Shown here piece by piece: positions 45,966 through 54,710 of a DNA stretch of 64,000 bases. Source of the DNA: JAGNHN01 sp964590645 (GTDB lineage: Bacteria; Bacteroidota; Bacteroidia; Bacteroidales; JAGNHN01); NCBI GenBank assembly GCA_964590645.1, contig CAZPYJ010000012.1, positions 44,539 to 108,538 of the forward strand, in the 5' to 3' direction. A model generated the notes under the pieces. The model was not told where the DNA came from. It was given only the letters and a program-made list of their open reading frames with translations, and did no database searches. A program made the translations under genes and the position numbers. Position 1 is the first letter of the stretch, and the number at the start of each line of letters is the position of its first letter.

Positions 45966-46315
45966 TCTACCCCTCCTATCACTTTATAGACTTCTGCGCC
46001 GGATGTATCATCCAGGCAGATTATCGCGATCATTTCGTTCTGAGCACCTGTCTTACAGGCACTGTTTATGCTTTGATTTGCCGGTATTTCTGCCCCAATA
46101 GTGACCTGTCCGGCACCGCTCTGCAGTACATAGGAGATATCGTCTTTACGCATAGATCCCTCCAAAATAGTGAGGGCCATACTATCAGGGTAATTTGCCT
46201 GGACAATGGTATCCACATCGCTTTCTGCCAGGTTTGCGCTTGCTACTGTAATTTCCCGCCCTACCCTTACTTTGGGTAGCAGGATGCCGAATATTTTATT
46301 TGCGCCTCTTGCCAT
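45962..46315 (-). CDS. small structural protein candidate
   Basis: The 117-residue protein starts MARGANKIFGILLPKVRVGR and has no signal or membrane segment. Predicted beta-rich content and its position between the adhesin and the propeller-like gene suggest a virion accessory protein. It overlaps the adhesin stop by 1 base. The family is not recognised. Confidence 0.45.
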   Translation of the reverse strand: MARGANKIFGILLPKVRVGREITVASANLAESDVDTIVQANYPDSMALTILEGSMRKDDISYVLQSGAGQVTIGAEIPANQSINSACKTGAQNEMIAIICLDDTSGAEVYKVIGGVE

Positions 46316-49300
46316 TACAGTGAAATGTATGTTAATGTTGGTACCAGGTAAATCTGTGTGCTTGAGATGGCCGTGCCCACCACCCTTAACACCGATCCGG
46401 GAGCGCTTGGCTTTGTGGCTGTGATTGCTCCGGGCGTGGCAGATATGTAATAATTTTTGCCGGCATCCAGCCCGGTAGTGGTGTAAGTTCCATCAATTTG
46501 TATGGACACGGTGGAATCTGGTAGCGCGGCCACGGTGGCAATGCCTCCCAGAGTAGTAGATAGCAGGGTATCAGATGCATCGGCCCGGTACCATTTTCCA
46601 TCGCTATCGGCAATCACCACAAAGTCACCCGCTGTGATAGTATCTCCTGCGGTGGCAGATATCGTGGATGGATTGCTCCCGGGAGCTTGCCAGCTTATGT
46701 TTCCAGCCCCATCTGATGTCCATACTTCTCCTGCTTCACCGTCGTCTGCCGGAATGGTGTAAGCATCGTTAAATCTGATCGAGCCGTCTCCCTGAATATG
46801 GAATCTTTTTTTTGTGAAGGCAGTGCCATTCGCTACGGTTCCAATATAGAATTCTGTTCCTCTATTTGTAGAACTCCAATTTTCAGTTGACACAGCGTGT
46901 ATAATAACGCCAGATGACCCAAGATCACCTGAGGATGAGAGGCCGGGGATAGAATATCCATACCAAGAAAGTGACCCCAAAACATAACCTGAATCTATAG
47001 GATTATCGTTATTTGAGGCGCTAAATATAAATGTGGGAGAGCTAAGTGCATTATCATCGCTATACAATGCCACTCTTGGTGTATTATTATTTTTAGGCCT
47101 CAAAAATCTGTGGCCTGGAAGTTCCTCTCTATACTCCCACAATGAATTGTAATTACTCATATCTATCTTATTCACAGTGGCATCCTGCGACAAACTGATT
47201 CTGAGACTGTCGTTAGAAACGTCGAACAGATCTACGGTCTGTAATTCATTGGTAGGGTCATAATCAGCATCATTCACATTAAGGTTCAATGTCCCGCCGC
47301 CATCACTTAGGGTAATATTTCCGGCTGTTCCAGTAGTGCTGATCGTCTGTAATTCATTGGTAGCGCTTGCGTCAGTTGCTACAAAACTCACATTATTGCC
47401 AGCATCATTGTATGTTACAGTAATTCCAGTTTGCGTTCCAGATAGGACGTTCCAGGCATAATCCTGTACCTGTTCCTCACTTAGCTGGGTGTCAGTATTA
47501 TCCAAGTATGCAGAAAGATCTACCGTACTGGCATTCCCTGTAATGGATAATTCGTGCGTAGAAGGATTCAAGCTTATCGCCTGAGTATCCGTATTATCCA
47601 GATACTGAGCTAAACTTACGCTATTGCCCCCAGAGATTGAGAGCGTATTGGTATTGAGTGACAAGGTCTGGTTGTCGGTATTGACAGGGAAATCAGCCCT
47701 GATCGCAGCGCCGGTGTCGGATAGAATCTGGATCACCTGGGCCTGGGTGTAATAGTCGGTAATGGTAGTGCTGCTGGTGTCGATGTAGATCGTATCCCCG
47801 GAGCGGACCCATCCGCTGGCCAGAGCGCAGCCATCGCAGTACTGCACCAGGAAGGTGTCCACCGATACACTGTCAGTGCCTCCCAGGTTGTGATAGTCAT
47901 TTGATACGGCCGCCTGAAGCTCAGCCAGGGAGTTGTACCAGGAATCCACTACAGTGAGCGGATCACCAGCCGTGCCGTCGCCGGTAAGGGTAGCATCGGA
48001 AACCACTACCTGAGTACCCCAGTTATCGGATCCACCGGATTGCAGGGTAGAAATATCCAGTCCGATCTCCTGCAGGGCACCCTCTACGTGTGAAGACGAG
48101 TAATATGCACCTGCATCAGTAATGGATACCTCAGCTGCAGTTTGATCGTCGGTATTGACAGGGAAATCAGCCCTGATCGCAGCGCCGGTGTCGGATAGAA
48201 TCNNNNNNNNNNNNNNNNNNNNNNNNNNNNNNNNNNNNNNNNNNNNNNNNNNNNNNNNNNNNNNNNNNNNNNNNNNNNNNNNNNNNNNNNNNNNNNNNNN
48301 NNAATCCACTACAGTGAGCGGATCACCAGCCGTGCCGTCGCCGGTAAGGGTAGCATCAGATACCACTACCTGAGTACCCCAGTTATCGGCAGTGCTGGGT
48401 ATGGCCTGCCAGGAACCCTTACCGGATGACCCGGTCGCGGTCCACACCCTTCCGGTAGCGGCGCCAGGGCTGCTGATTACAAGATTGCCGGCATTGATTG
48501 TGTCGGCAAAGTATGCCTTTTGCCACTTCCAGAAATCACTGCCTAAGTTGACATTATTCTTTGGTTCGAGCGCAGTTCCGCTATGCGAAATGACGGCATC
48601 TCCTGCCTGCATATTTAAGGTTCCTGATGCGCTTACAGATAAATCGCCACCCGGATTTTCCAGATATAAGTACTCTGCATCTGTAGAAGTTATGGTAGTT
48701 CGCTGTACACCAGCTGAATTTCGGCCTTCAATACTCAAATGCGTTGTGGTGCCATCTTTTAGTTGAAATATTGGCGTGAAAAGTGTGCCCACCGCTTTGG
48801 CCACCGTAAGGGGTGCTGTGCCTGAAGTTGCACCAATTACTACCAGGTCGGCGGTATTATTCGGGTATATTATCCCACCGTTGCGTGTCCATTCACTGCT
48901 TCCTGTGGCACTACTGGATGCGGTATCGATATAGATCGTGTCCCCAGAGCGGACCCATCCGCTGGCCAGGGCGCATCCATCGCAGTACTGTACCAGAAAG
49001 GTGTCCACCGATACACTGTCAGTGCCTCCCAGGTTGTGATAGTCATTGGATACGGCCGCCTGAAGCTCAGCCAGGGAGTTGTACCAGTTATCCACTACAG
49101 TGAGCGGATCCCCCAGAGTACCATCTCCGGTAAGGGTAGCATCGGAAACCACTACCTGATTGCCCCAGTTATCGGAGCCGCCGGATTGCAGCGTGGAAAT
49201 ATCCAGTCCGATCTCCTGCAGGGCACCCTCGACGTGTGAAGACGAGTAATATGCACCCACATCAGTAATGGATACTTCTTCCGCGGTCTGATCATCAGTA

Positions 49301-51747
49301 TTGACAGGAAAATCCGCCCGGATCGCAGCTCCGGTGTCGGCCAGAAGCTGGATTACCTGGGCTTGTGTGAAATAATCGCTGATAGTGGCCGTGTCGATGT
49401 ATAGGGTATCTCCCGTTCGCAGCCATCCGCTTATAAGCGCACAGCCATCGCAGTATTGGGTGTAAACAGTATCTCCGGCCGGGATCTCCGGGAAATCATT
49501 CCGGATAGCCGTGCCTGTGTCAGCCAGGAGTTGAATCACCTGTGCCTGGGTGTAGTAATCACTGATCTGGCTGGTATCAATGTAGAGCGTATCTCCTGAG
49601 CGGACCCAGCCGCTGGCCAGGGCACAGCCATCGCAGTATTGGATGTAAACAGTATCTCCGGCCGGGATCTCCGGGAAATCATTCCGGATAGCCGTGCCGG
49701 TGTCGGCCAGAAGCTGGATCACCTGTGCCTGGGTGTAATAGTCGGTAATGGTAGTACTGCTGGTATCGATATAGATCGTATCTCCTGAGCGGACCCATCC
49801 GCTGACCAGGGCGCAGCCATCGCAGTATTGCAAGAGGAAGGTGTCCACCGATACGCTATCTGTGCCTCCCAGGTTGTGAAAGTCATTTGATACGGCTGCC
49901 TGTAGCTCAGCCAGAGAATTATACCAGGAATCCACTACAGTGAGCGGATCCCCCAGCGTACCGTCGCCAGTGAGGGAGGCATCGGATACCACTACCTGGT
50001 TGCCCCAGTTATCGGATCCACCGGATTGCAGGGTAGAAATATCCAGGCCGATCTCCTGCAGGGCACCCTCGACGTGTGAAGACGAGTAATATGCACCGGC
50101 ATCGCTGATTGTAACTTCTTCCGCGGTCTGATCATCCGTGTTTTCCGGGATTATTCTTTTGTACACCCTGCCCGCATCGATTACAAGGGCGGTGTCTGAA
50201 GATCCTGAAGTGAGATGCCCCAGGTAGATATGTCCGTTACCAGATAAGGTAATTGAATTTGCAGATTGCAGCGTAAGTGAAGGGAAATACCCAACCAGGC
50301 TTACGTCGTCAAGATAAGTAGTATGCAGGCCGTGAATCCGTGAAAATCGCATCGTCCCATTATTCGTATTAACAGGCGATGTAAATTCGACAGAAACTTG
50401 CTGCCAATCGGCTCCAGCTGGAACCTCATTGTAAGTTTGAGATGTACCGATAGAGCCATCGGCCACCAACCAGCGAACACCTCCAAAAGAGAGTTCCCAA
50501 CCGGTAGTTGTTTGAGCCTCATTATCAATCCAAAAGCTAATACGATATCTTCTATCTTTCACAAATGAGAGCGCCCCACTTGTCAGGAATGTCTCAGGCA
50601 CCCCTGTGCTTTTTATCGCATTCAGTCCGCTGTGTACGTTCACAGTTTCCTTTGTCACCGTGCTTGCTTCTGTCCACCAGGTAAAATTATTTCCCGTTGC
50701 CTCTTCAAAGCCTCCATTTGTAATGAGCTCATCCCCTGACCTGTCCACATTGCCTATGTAGTAATCAGGTGAACCGAACATCATCAGGGCATACGGATCC
50801 AGTTGTACACTATCTCCAGTAGATAGAGTTGTGATGTAGGTATCTTTTTCCCACGGAGAAGCTGTTCCACTTGCCACACTACTGGTATCAATGAAGAGCG
50901 TATCTCCTGATCGCAGCCATCCGCTGGACAGAGCGCATCCATCGCAAAACGAAGTATAAAGACTATCCCCGGGAGGGATATCCGGGAAGTCAGCCCGAAT
51001 TGCAGTACCGGTGTCTGCCAGAAGTTGAATTACTTGTGACTGAGTGTAGTAATCGCTGATAGTAGCGGTGTCGATGTAGATCGTATCCCCTGAGCGCCTC
51101 CATCCGCTGGCCAAGGCACATCCATCGCAGTACTGGGTGTAGATTGTATCCCCAGGAGGTATCTCTGGGAAATCAGTGCGAATCGCAGCCCCGGTGTCTG
51201 CCAGAAGTTGAATTACTTGTGACTGAGTGTAGTAATCGCTGATAGTGGCGGTGTCGATGTAGATCGTATCTCCTGAGCGGATCCATCCACTGGTCAGAGC
51301 GCACCCATCGCAGTAATGGGTGTAAAGACTATCCCCTGGAGGGATCACAGGGAAGTCAGCCCGGATTGCAGCGCCGGTGTCAGCCAGTAGCTGAATTACC
51401 TGTGCCTGGGTGTAATAGTCAGTTATGATCGTACTGCTGGTGTCGATATAGATTGTATCCCCAGACTGGATCCATCCGCTTGTCAGCGCACAGCCATCGC
51501 AGTACGCGATAAAATTACTGTCAGAGGTCTGGATAGGAGAGGTAAATACAGGATAAGTCCTGACAAGGCCTGTCAGCGTATCAATATACATTGAGTGCAC
51601 TACCTGCGGGATTTTCATAGCCTGAATACGATCCAGCACAAGCGAATCCGTCTCAACATACCTGTGCTTCACCCTCAGATTGCTCTGAGCCTGCAGCGCC
51701 AGGGTGCTAAGTAGTAGGAATAGCGATATAAGAAAACGTACATTCAT
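46315..51747 (-). CDS. giant repeat-rich adhesin / spike with signal peptide (assembly gap inside)
   Basis: The protein reads through as 1810 residues, including 34 undefined ones. An N-terminal signal peptide (MNVRFLISLFLLLSTLALQA) is unusual for a virion protein. Nine copies of a CDGCAL-x-SGW-x-R/Q-S/T-GDT module are visible, several followed by YYTQAQVIQLLADTGAAIR. VEGALQEIGLDISTL occurs three times, as in phage fibre stalks. A carbohydrate-binding-like domain (near DELITNGGFEEATGN) and a C-terminal fibre-tip-like domain (DTITAGDFVVIADSDGKWYR) are present. It overlaps the 94-residue gene upstream by 41 bp. It is the likely receptor-binding spike, or a secreted adhesin made by the lysogen. 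The true length is uncertain because of the gap. Confidence 0.7.
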   Translation of the reverse strand: MNVRFLISLFLLLSTLALQAQSNLRVKHRYVETDSLVLDRIQAMKIPQVVHSMYIDTLTGLVRTYPVFTSPIQTSDSNFIAYCDGCALTSGWIQSGDTIYIDTSSTIITDYYTQAQVIQLLADTGAAIRADFPVIPPGDSLYTHYCDGCALTSGWIRSGDTIYIDTATISDYYTQSQVIQLLADTGAAIRTDFPEIPPGDTIYTQYCDGCALASGWRRSGDTIYIDTATISDYYTQSQVIQLLADTGTAIRADFPDIPPGDSLYTSFCDGCALSSGWLRSGDTLFIDTSSVASGTASPWEKDTYITTLSTGDSVQLDPYALMMFGSPDYYIGNVDRSGDELITNGGFEEATGNNFTWWTEASTVTKETVNVHSGLNAIKSTGVPETFLTSGALSFVKDRRYRISFWIDNEAQTTTGWELSFGGVRWLVADGSIGTSQTYNEVPAGADWQQVSVEFTSPVNTNNGTMRFSRIHGLHTTYLDDVSLVGYFPSLTLQSANSITLSGNGHIYLGHLTSGSSDTALVIDAGRVYKRIIPENTDDQTAEEVTISDAGAYYSSSHVEGALQEIGLDISTLQSGGSDNWGNQVVVSDASLTGDGTLGDPLTVVDSWYNSLAELQAAVSNDFHNLGGTDSVSVDTFLLQYCDGCALVSGWVRSGDTIYIDTSSTTITDYYTQAQVIQLLADTGTAIRNDFPEIPAGDTVYIQYCDGCALASGWVRSGDTLYIDTSQISDYYTQAQVIQLLADTGTAIRNDFPEIPAGDTVYTQYCDGCALISGWLRTGDTLYIDTATISDYFTQAQVIQLLADTGAAIRADFPVNTDDQTAEEVSITDVGAYYSSSHVEGALQEIGLDISTLQSGGSDNWGNQVVVSDATLTGDGTLGDPLTVVDNWYNSLAELQAAVSNDYHNLGGTDSVSVDTFLVQYCDGCALASGWVRSGDTIYIDTASSSATGSSEWTRNGGIIYPNNTADLVVIGATSGTAPLTVAKAVGTLFTPIFQLKDGTTTHLSIEGRNSAGVQRTTITSTDAEYLYLENPGGDLSVSASGTLNMQAGDAVISHSGTALEPKNNVNLGSDFWKWQKAYFADTINAGNLVISSPGAATGRVWTATGSSGKGSWQAIPSTADNWGTQVVVSDATLTGDGTAGDPLTVVDXXXXXXXXXXXXXXXXXXXXXXXXXXXXXXXXXXILSDTGAAIRADFPVNTDDQTAAEVSITDAGAYYSSSHVEGALQEIGLDISTLQSGGSDNWGTQVVVSDATLTGDGTAGDPLTVVDSWYNSLAELQAAVSNDYHNLGGTDSVSVDTFLVQYCDGCALASGWVRSGDTIYIDTSSTTITDYYTQAQVIQILSDTGAAIRADFPVNTDNQTLSLNTNTLSISGGNSVSLAQYLDNTDTQAISLNPSTHELSITGNASTVDLSAYLDNTDTQLSEEQVQDYAWNVLSGTQTGITVTYNDAGNNVSFVATDASATNELQTISTTGTAGNITLSDGGGTLNLNVNDADYDPTNELQTVDLFDVSNDSLRISLSQDATVNKIDMSNYNSLWEYREELPGHRFLRPKNNNTPRVALYSDDNALSSPTFIFSASNNDNPIDSGYVLGSLSWYGYSIPGLSSSGDLGSSGVIIHAVSTENWSSTNRGTEFYIGTVANGTAFTKKRFHIQGDGSIRFNDAYTIPADDGEAGEVWTSDGAGNISWQAPGSNPSTISATAGDTITAGDFVVIADSDGKWYRADASDTLLSTTLGGIATVAALPDSTVSIQIDGTYTTTGLDAGKNYYISATPGAITATKPSAPGSVLRVVGTAISSTQIYLVPTLTYISL
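47675..51510 (-). repeat. tandem coding repeats of the adhesin
   Basis: Units of roughly 180-190 bp carrying the CDGCAL/SGW/GDT and YYTQAQVIQLL segments recur across this range, in places near-identical at the DNA level, interrupted by unique inserts at about 48.4-48.9 kb and 50.1-50.9 kb. The repetition is the cause of the gap and a likely source of copy-number variation. Confidence 0.8.
48203..48302. other. assembly gap of 100 N inside a near-identical repeat
   Basis: The gap has exactly 100 undefined bases. The flanks at 48149-48202 and from 48303 are near-identical to sequence starting at 47675 and 47943. In that other copy the flanks are separated by 214 bp (47729-47942), so about 214 bp are probably missing here, not 100. 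The difference of 114 is a multiple of 3, so the frame is kept. Confidence 0.85.
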
Positions 51748-51991
51748 CGGTCACAGTTACTTGAAATCCTTCCGCCGTGCGGCTTGTAATTGAATAAGGT
51801 ACCTGGGTTTCGCCTGAATAGCATTGCACCATTAACTGGTAGCTGCTGGTGAAGACGCTGGTAAATACGATGCTATGCGTTCCGGCGGCCAGGGTATGCG
51901 AATTGGCCCGGATCTCTGTGCTGGATCCGCTGCCTTCGGTCGCTTCTACACGATCCAGTCGGCCAGTGAATGGATTGAGTTTGAAGGCCAT
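51707..51991 (-). CDS. small virion accessory protein candidate
   Basis: The 94-residue protein starts MAFKLNPFTGRLDRVEATEG, an opening common in phage fibre-associated proteins, followed by a beta-sandwich-like domain. It overlaps the adhesin start by 41 bp, suggesting coupled translation. No signal peptide. It may connect the spike to the particle; that is inference. Confidence 0.5.
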   Translation of the reverse strand: MAFKLNPFTGRLDRVEATEGSGSSTEIRANSHTLAAGTHSIVFTSVFTSSYQLMVQCYSGETQVPYSITSRTAEGFQVTVTDECTFSYIAIPTT

Positions 51992-52245
51992 TATAGGAGG
52001 AATTTATAGTCATAGGTCGCGCGGTCATCCCATACAAATCGAAAATCGGTGCGGGTGCCATCTGCCCACTTGGTTGTCTGCACCCCGGCTACTTTGGCCG
52101 ACACGTGGCAGATCACCCACTTTGCTTCATCAGTTCCTGTGGTTCCCAGCTGGCACCACCCCAGGTACATCTCATCATTTTCCAGCTCCTGGTAAATGTC
52201 AGGAGGATGGGTGAGCATCGTAAGGAGATTGTTTGTTTTCAGCAT
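51991..52245 (-). CDS. unknown small protein (84 aa)
   Basis: The sequence starts MLKTNNLLTMLTHPPDIYQE and is rich in Trp and Asp/Glu, without membrane segments. It ends one base into the next gene and starts just after the 28-residue membrane peptide. The family is not recognised. Confidence 0.45.
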   Translation of the reverse strand: MLKTNNLLTMLTHPPDIYQELENDEMYLGWCQLGTTGTDEAKWVICHVSAKVAGVQTTKWADGTRTDFRFVWDDRATYDYKFLL

Positions 52246-52246
52246 C

Positions 52247-52333
52247 TTATATCTTGTATTTCAGCGTTTTATAAACCGTCAAAATAGCAGTCACAGAAAC
52301 AAGGATAGCAATCGTGATATTCAGGGTCCTCAT
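52247..52333 (-). CDS. 28-residue membrane peptide
   Basis: The frame starts at the ATG at 52333 in an ATGA overlap with the glucosaminidase stop and reads MRTLNITIAILVSVTAILTV plus a short basic tail. It is one membrane span and little else. Tiny membrane proteins of this kind are typical of membrane-containing phages or of lysis helpers next to a cell-wall hydrolase. Support comes from the exact overlap and the gap it fills. Confidence 0.5.
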   Translation of the reverse strand: MRTLNITIAILVSVTAILTVYKTLKYKI

Positions 52334-52797
52334 TGATCTTTTTTTTTGTCGATTTCAGCCAAATTGTTCGCGTGCATTGTGGCAATGAGCTTTTCCGCAT
52401 ATTGCGGATCTGTGGCGTATCCTGCAGCCTGCAGAGCGCGTGCCTGTGCTTCCGGAGTCATTGCAAGAAATACCTGAGCATAGCGCGGATTCTTCCGCAA
52501 AAAGCGGATCCTGTCACGGATACTTTCCGTGGGATCAGCATACACCCTAAAGGGTTCCTGAAGGGTCTGCCACTTACCGTTCAGGTACTCCTGCGTTGAT
52601 AGGTGAACCTTCTCCCCTTTCCAGGAAGGATCAGCCTTGATCCCAAAAAGGTTATTGTACAGGCTGGAAAGACGGCTTTTTCCCCATCCGCTTTCCAGGG
52701 CAGCCTGGGCAAGCATCAGGGAAGGGAACAGGGCCGTGCCTCCGGTTGCTTCGAGGACCGGAGCGGTGTACTTTTTTATGAACTCCTGCTTTGTCAT
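52330..52797 (-). CDS. peptidoglycan hydrolase, FlgJ-like glucosaminidase
   Basis: The 155-residue protein is a single glucosaminidase domain. LFPSLMLAQAALESGWGKSR holds the catalytic glutamate at about residue 36 (ALESGWG), and YNNLFGIKADPSWKGEKVHL with later FRVYADPTESIRDRIRFL completes the fold. There is no signal peptide, so export needs a holin, or it is carried in the virion for entry. It sits among the small membrane protein genes, with 4-bp overlaps. Confidence 0.88.
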   Translation of the reverse strand: MTKQEFIKKYTAPVLEATGGTALFPSLMLAQAALESGWGKSRLSSLYNNLFGIKADPSWKGEKVHLSTQEYLNGKWQTLQEPFRVYADPTESIRDRIRFLRKNPRYAQVFLAMTPEAQARALQAAGYATDPQYAEKLIATMHANNLAEIDKKKDQ

Positions 52798-52798
52798 T

Positions 52799-52948
52799 CT
52801 ACAGCTTTTTTGAAAGTTGGTATGTAAGCACGATCACAATGCCGGCAATGGCAATCATCAGGGCGGTGAACACCACCGAATTGCGCTCCAGGGTGACAGG
52901 CACTTCAGGGAGCTCAGTAATACCGAGGTTGGTTAACAGGTTATTCAT
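52799..52948 (-). CDS. 49-residue single-span membrane protein
   Basis: The frame starts at the ATG at 52948 (MNNLLTNLGITELPEVPVTL) and ends at 52799. A membrane segment (FTALMIAIAGIVIVLTY) occupies about residues 27-43, followed by a short basic tail. It starts in an ATGA overlap with the previous gene. It is a likely virion membrane protein. Confidence 0.55.
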   Translation of the reverse strand: MNNLLTNLGITELPEVPVTLERNSVVFTALMIAIAGIVIVLTYQLSKKL

Positions 52949-53355
52949 TGCGCTATCAGGGTTTTTTGATCCTTGTATGCAAAAGCGATCAGCTCTTTCT
53001 CTTCCGGTTTGATGGAGATATGGTACAGGCCCTCATCCACCGCGATCCATCCCATCAATTTGTAGGAGATCCTTTCAGTGATGGGGCCCCAGATACCATC
53101 TATCTCAAGATTATCGTCACTGCCCTGCTCTTGCAGCATTTTTGCAAGTTTCGCCTGGTATATCGCCACTTCGCGGGATTTCAGTCCCAGCATTATGGGG
53201 AAAATGCCCCGGGGAAGCCCGCTCAGATCGCGGCTTACCCGGCTGAGACTGCGAAATATCTTCATCGACTGCACTTTGGGCTTATAGCCTGCAGCCAGCG
53301 CCATCCCTGCCACCAGGAGTATAATGATCAGCAAGATTATGATTCCTTTTTTCAT
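52945..53355 (-). CDS. membrane-anchored protein with peptidoglycan-binding-like motif
   Basis: The 136-residue protein has an N-terminal span (IIILLIIILLVAGMALAAGY), then a helical region with LEIDGIWGPITERISYKLMG (about 80-100), which resembles the core of PG_binding_1 domains (DGIWGPxT). It could anchor or aim the lytic enzyme at the cell wall during entry. Overlaps of 4 bp on both sides. Confidence 0.55.
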   Translation of the reverse strand: MKKGIIILLIIILLVAGMALAAGYKPKVQSMKIFRSLSRVSRDLSGLPRGIFPIMLGLKSREVAIYQAKLAKMLQEQGSDDNLEIDGIWGPITERISYKLMGWIAVDEGLYHISIKPEEKELIAFAYKDQKTLIAQ

Positions 53356-53807
53356 ATTGACAGCCCTACGCGGGCGAATTCCTGTTTAACAGCTTCCATT
53401 TCTTTGGTACCGAGCCGGCGTGAAAACCAGAAGAAAATATCTCCCTCCCAGCTACCCAGCACATAGCGCTCATTCTTCCGGATACCGAATGCCTTCACCA
53501 GCATCAGGAAGTCATCGCGCGTTTGGAGCGGCGACAATATTTCTATCAAGTCATCTACATCCGGCCCCTGGAAAAAGCCCCACTCATAAAGCTCATTTTG
53601 CAACCTGTTGGCAATGGCTTCATACTCAAATGGAGAGAGGGTCAGGTTTTGCGGCTGCAACTGGCTTACCACTGAATCCAGCAGCGGATCCTTTTTCCCG
53701 CGGAAGAGCTTTACCGCTACCCAAATCACTACAATGAGCACAATGGCAGAAATACCAATGGCAGCCATCCTCCTGGGGTCAATATTGGGCAGGTTTATCT
53801 TCTTCAT
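53352..53807 (-). CDS. single-span membrane protein, unknown
   Basis: The 151-residue protein has a short basic N-terminus, one span (AAIGISAIVLIVVIWVAVKL) and an acidic, helical C-terminal domain (about 55-150) that ends with FSRRLGTKEMEAVKQEF. It is a likely virion membrane component or entry protein, by position only. Confidence 0.5.
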   Translation of the reverse strand: MKKINLPNIDPRRMAAIGISAIVLIVVIWVAVKLFRGKKDPLLDSVVSQLQPQNLTLSPFEYEAIANRLQNELYEWGFFQGPDVDDLIEILSPLQTRDDFLMLVKAFGIRKNERYVLGSWEGDIFFWFSRRLGTKEMEAVKQEFARVGLSI

Positions 53808-54091
53808 CCGTTCAGAGAGCTTTGTCGTTTGCTTCTTTTATTACGTCCCAGGGGTGCGCGCCCCGGATCCACTTCCTCTTCTTCGGGCTGCGAAACAAGT
53901 CTCTGGTTAGAGCCCGCACGCAATACAGCCCCCGGTCGGCTGCCGGTAGGTAGAGGCCCTGATCCGCCGGCTCCGCCGACACCACCACCCCCGCCTGCTG
54001 TTACTTCAGCAGATTTAGCTTTGCGATTGATGTAAAACATCGCCGCAAGCCCTGCCAGGATCACCAGTATCCAAATGTTGCGCTTTTTCAT
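53804..54091 (-). CDS. single-span protein with Gly-rich linker
   Basis: The 95-residue protein starts at the ATG at 54091 (MKKRNIWILVILAGLAAMFY) in an ATGA overlap; the longer in-frame start at 54148 is less likely. The membrane segment is followed by a glycine-rich stretch, then a basic C-terminus (GRNKRSKRQSS). It is a likely small virion membrane protein. Confidence 0.5.
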   Translation of the reverse strand: MKKRNIWILVILAGLAAMFYINRKAKSAEVTAGGGGGVGGAGGSGPLPTGSRPGAVLRAGSNQRLVSQPEEEEVDPGRAPLGRNKRSKRQSSLNG

Positions 54092-54432
54092 TGCTTCATT
54101 CCTTTGATGATGAAATACACGATAAAGCCCAGGGCGAGCCACATCCACAGTTTACCTACGGATGCTTTCTTTGGGGAATTGTCTGCATCATCCAGGCGTA
54201 CCTTGCGGCCAGCGCCGCGCGGGGTGAAGTACTTCTCGCCTCTGTTTTTGCGCCGGATCAATTCGGCCTTAATCGCATTCAGCTGATCCTTCAGATCTGC
54301 CTTTAGCGCTTCCGGATCGGGTGCCCCGGTTTCATAGACCATTACGATCTGTTGCTCAAGGGTGTCGCGAAATTTTTCCAACTCTATGAGGGAAAACTTC
54401 TGCATTTTGGAGATTAATTCCTGATAGGTCAT
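54088..54432 (-). CDS. tail-anchored coiled-coil protein
   Basis: The 114-residue protein begins with two helices (ELISKMQKFSLIELEKFRDT and following) and ends with a C-terminal membrane segment (LWMWLALGFIVYFIIKG). It is tail-anchored, opposite to the neighbours with N-terminal spans. Overlaps of 4 bp on both sides. Confidence 0.5.
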   Translation of the reverse strand: MTYQELISKMQKFSLIELEKFRDTLEQQIVMVYETGAPDPEALKADLKDQLNAIKAELIRRKNRGEKYFTPRGAGRKVRLDDADNSPKKASVGKLWMWLALGFIVYFIIKGMKQ

Positions 54433-54710
54433 CGTTTTGATTTGAAAATGAGTATCATAAGTATGATCGAAACTGCGGCAAGCACCGCAATTTGAATGAT
54501 TTGCACATTCTGCTTATCACGGATTTTCTGTGCCTCGAGTTGTTGCTGTGCTAACTGTAATTCTGCAGGAGAGGGCGCTGTTGTTTTTTTCTTTCCTCCG
54601 AAGATTGTGCTGACCAATGAGGTAACTCCAGTTATTACACCAGCAGCAACGACAGGCGCAATGCTTGACTTCTGATAATCAAAAATGACAGGGCGTTCAG
54701 TCATCATCAT
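54429..54710 (-). CDS. two-span small membrane protein
   Basis: The 93-residue protein has hydrophobic segments VVAAGVITGVTSLVSTIFGG (about 19-38) and IAVLAAVSIILMILIF (about 74-89), with an amphipathic Gln/Ala-rich middle. Three consecutive ATG codons at the start leave the exact N-terminus open. TAATG overlap with the upstream gene. Confidence 0.5.
   Translation of the reverse strand: MMMTERPVIFDYQKSSIAPVVAAGVITGVTSLVSTIFGGKKKTTAPSPAELQLAQQQLEAQKIRDKQNVQIIQIAVLAAVSIILMILIFKSKR

Noticed and set aside
46315..51747. Regularly spaced near-identical repeats, CRISPR-like at first sight
   Set aside because: The repeats are in frame, about 180-190 bp long and encode protein modules; there are no short palindromic repeats with unique spacers and no cas genes.
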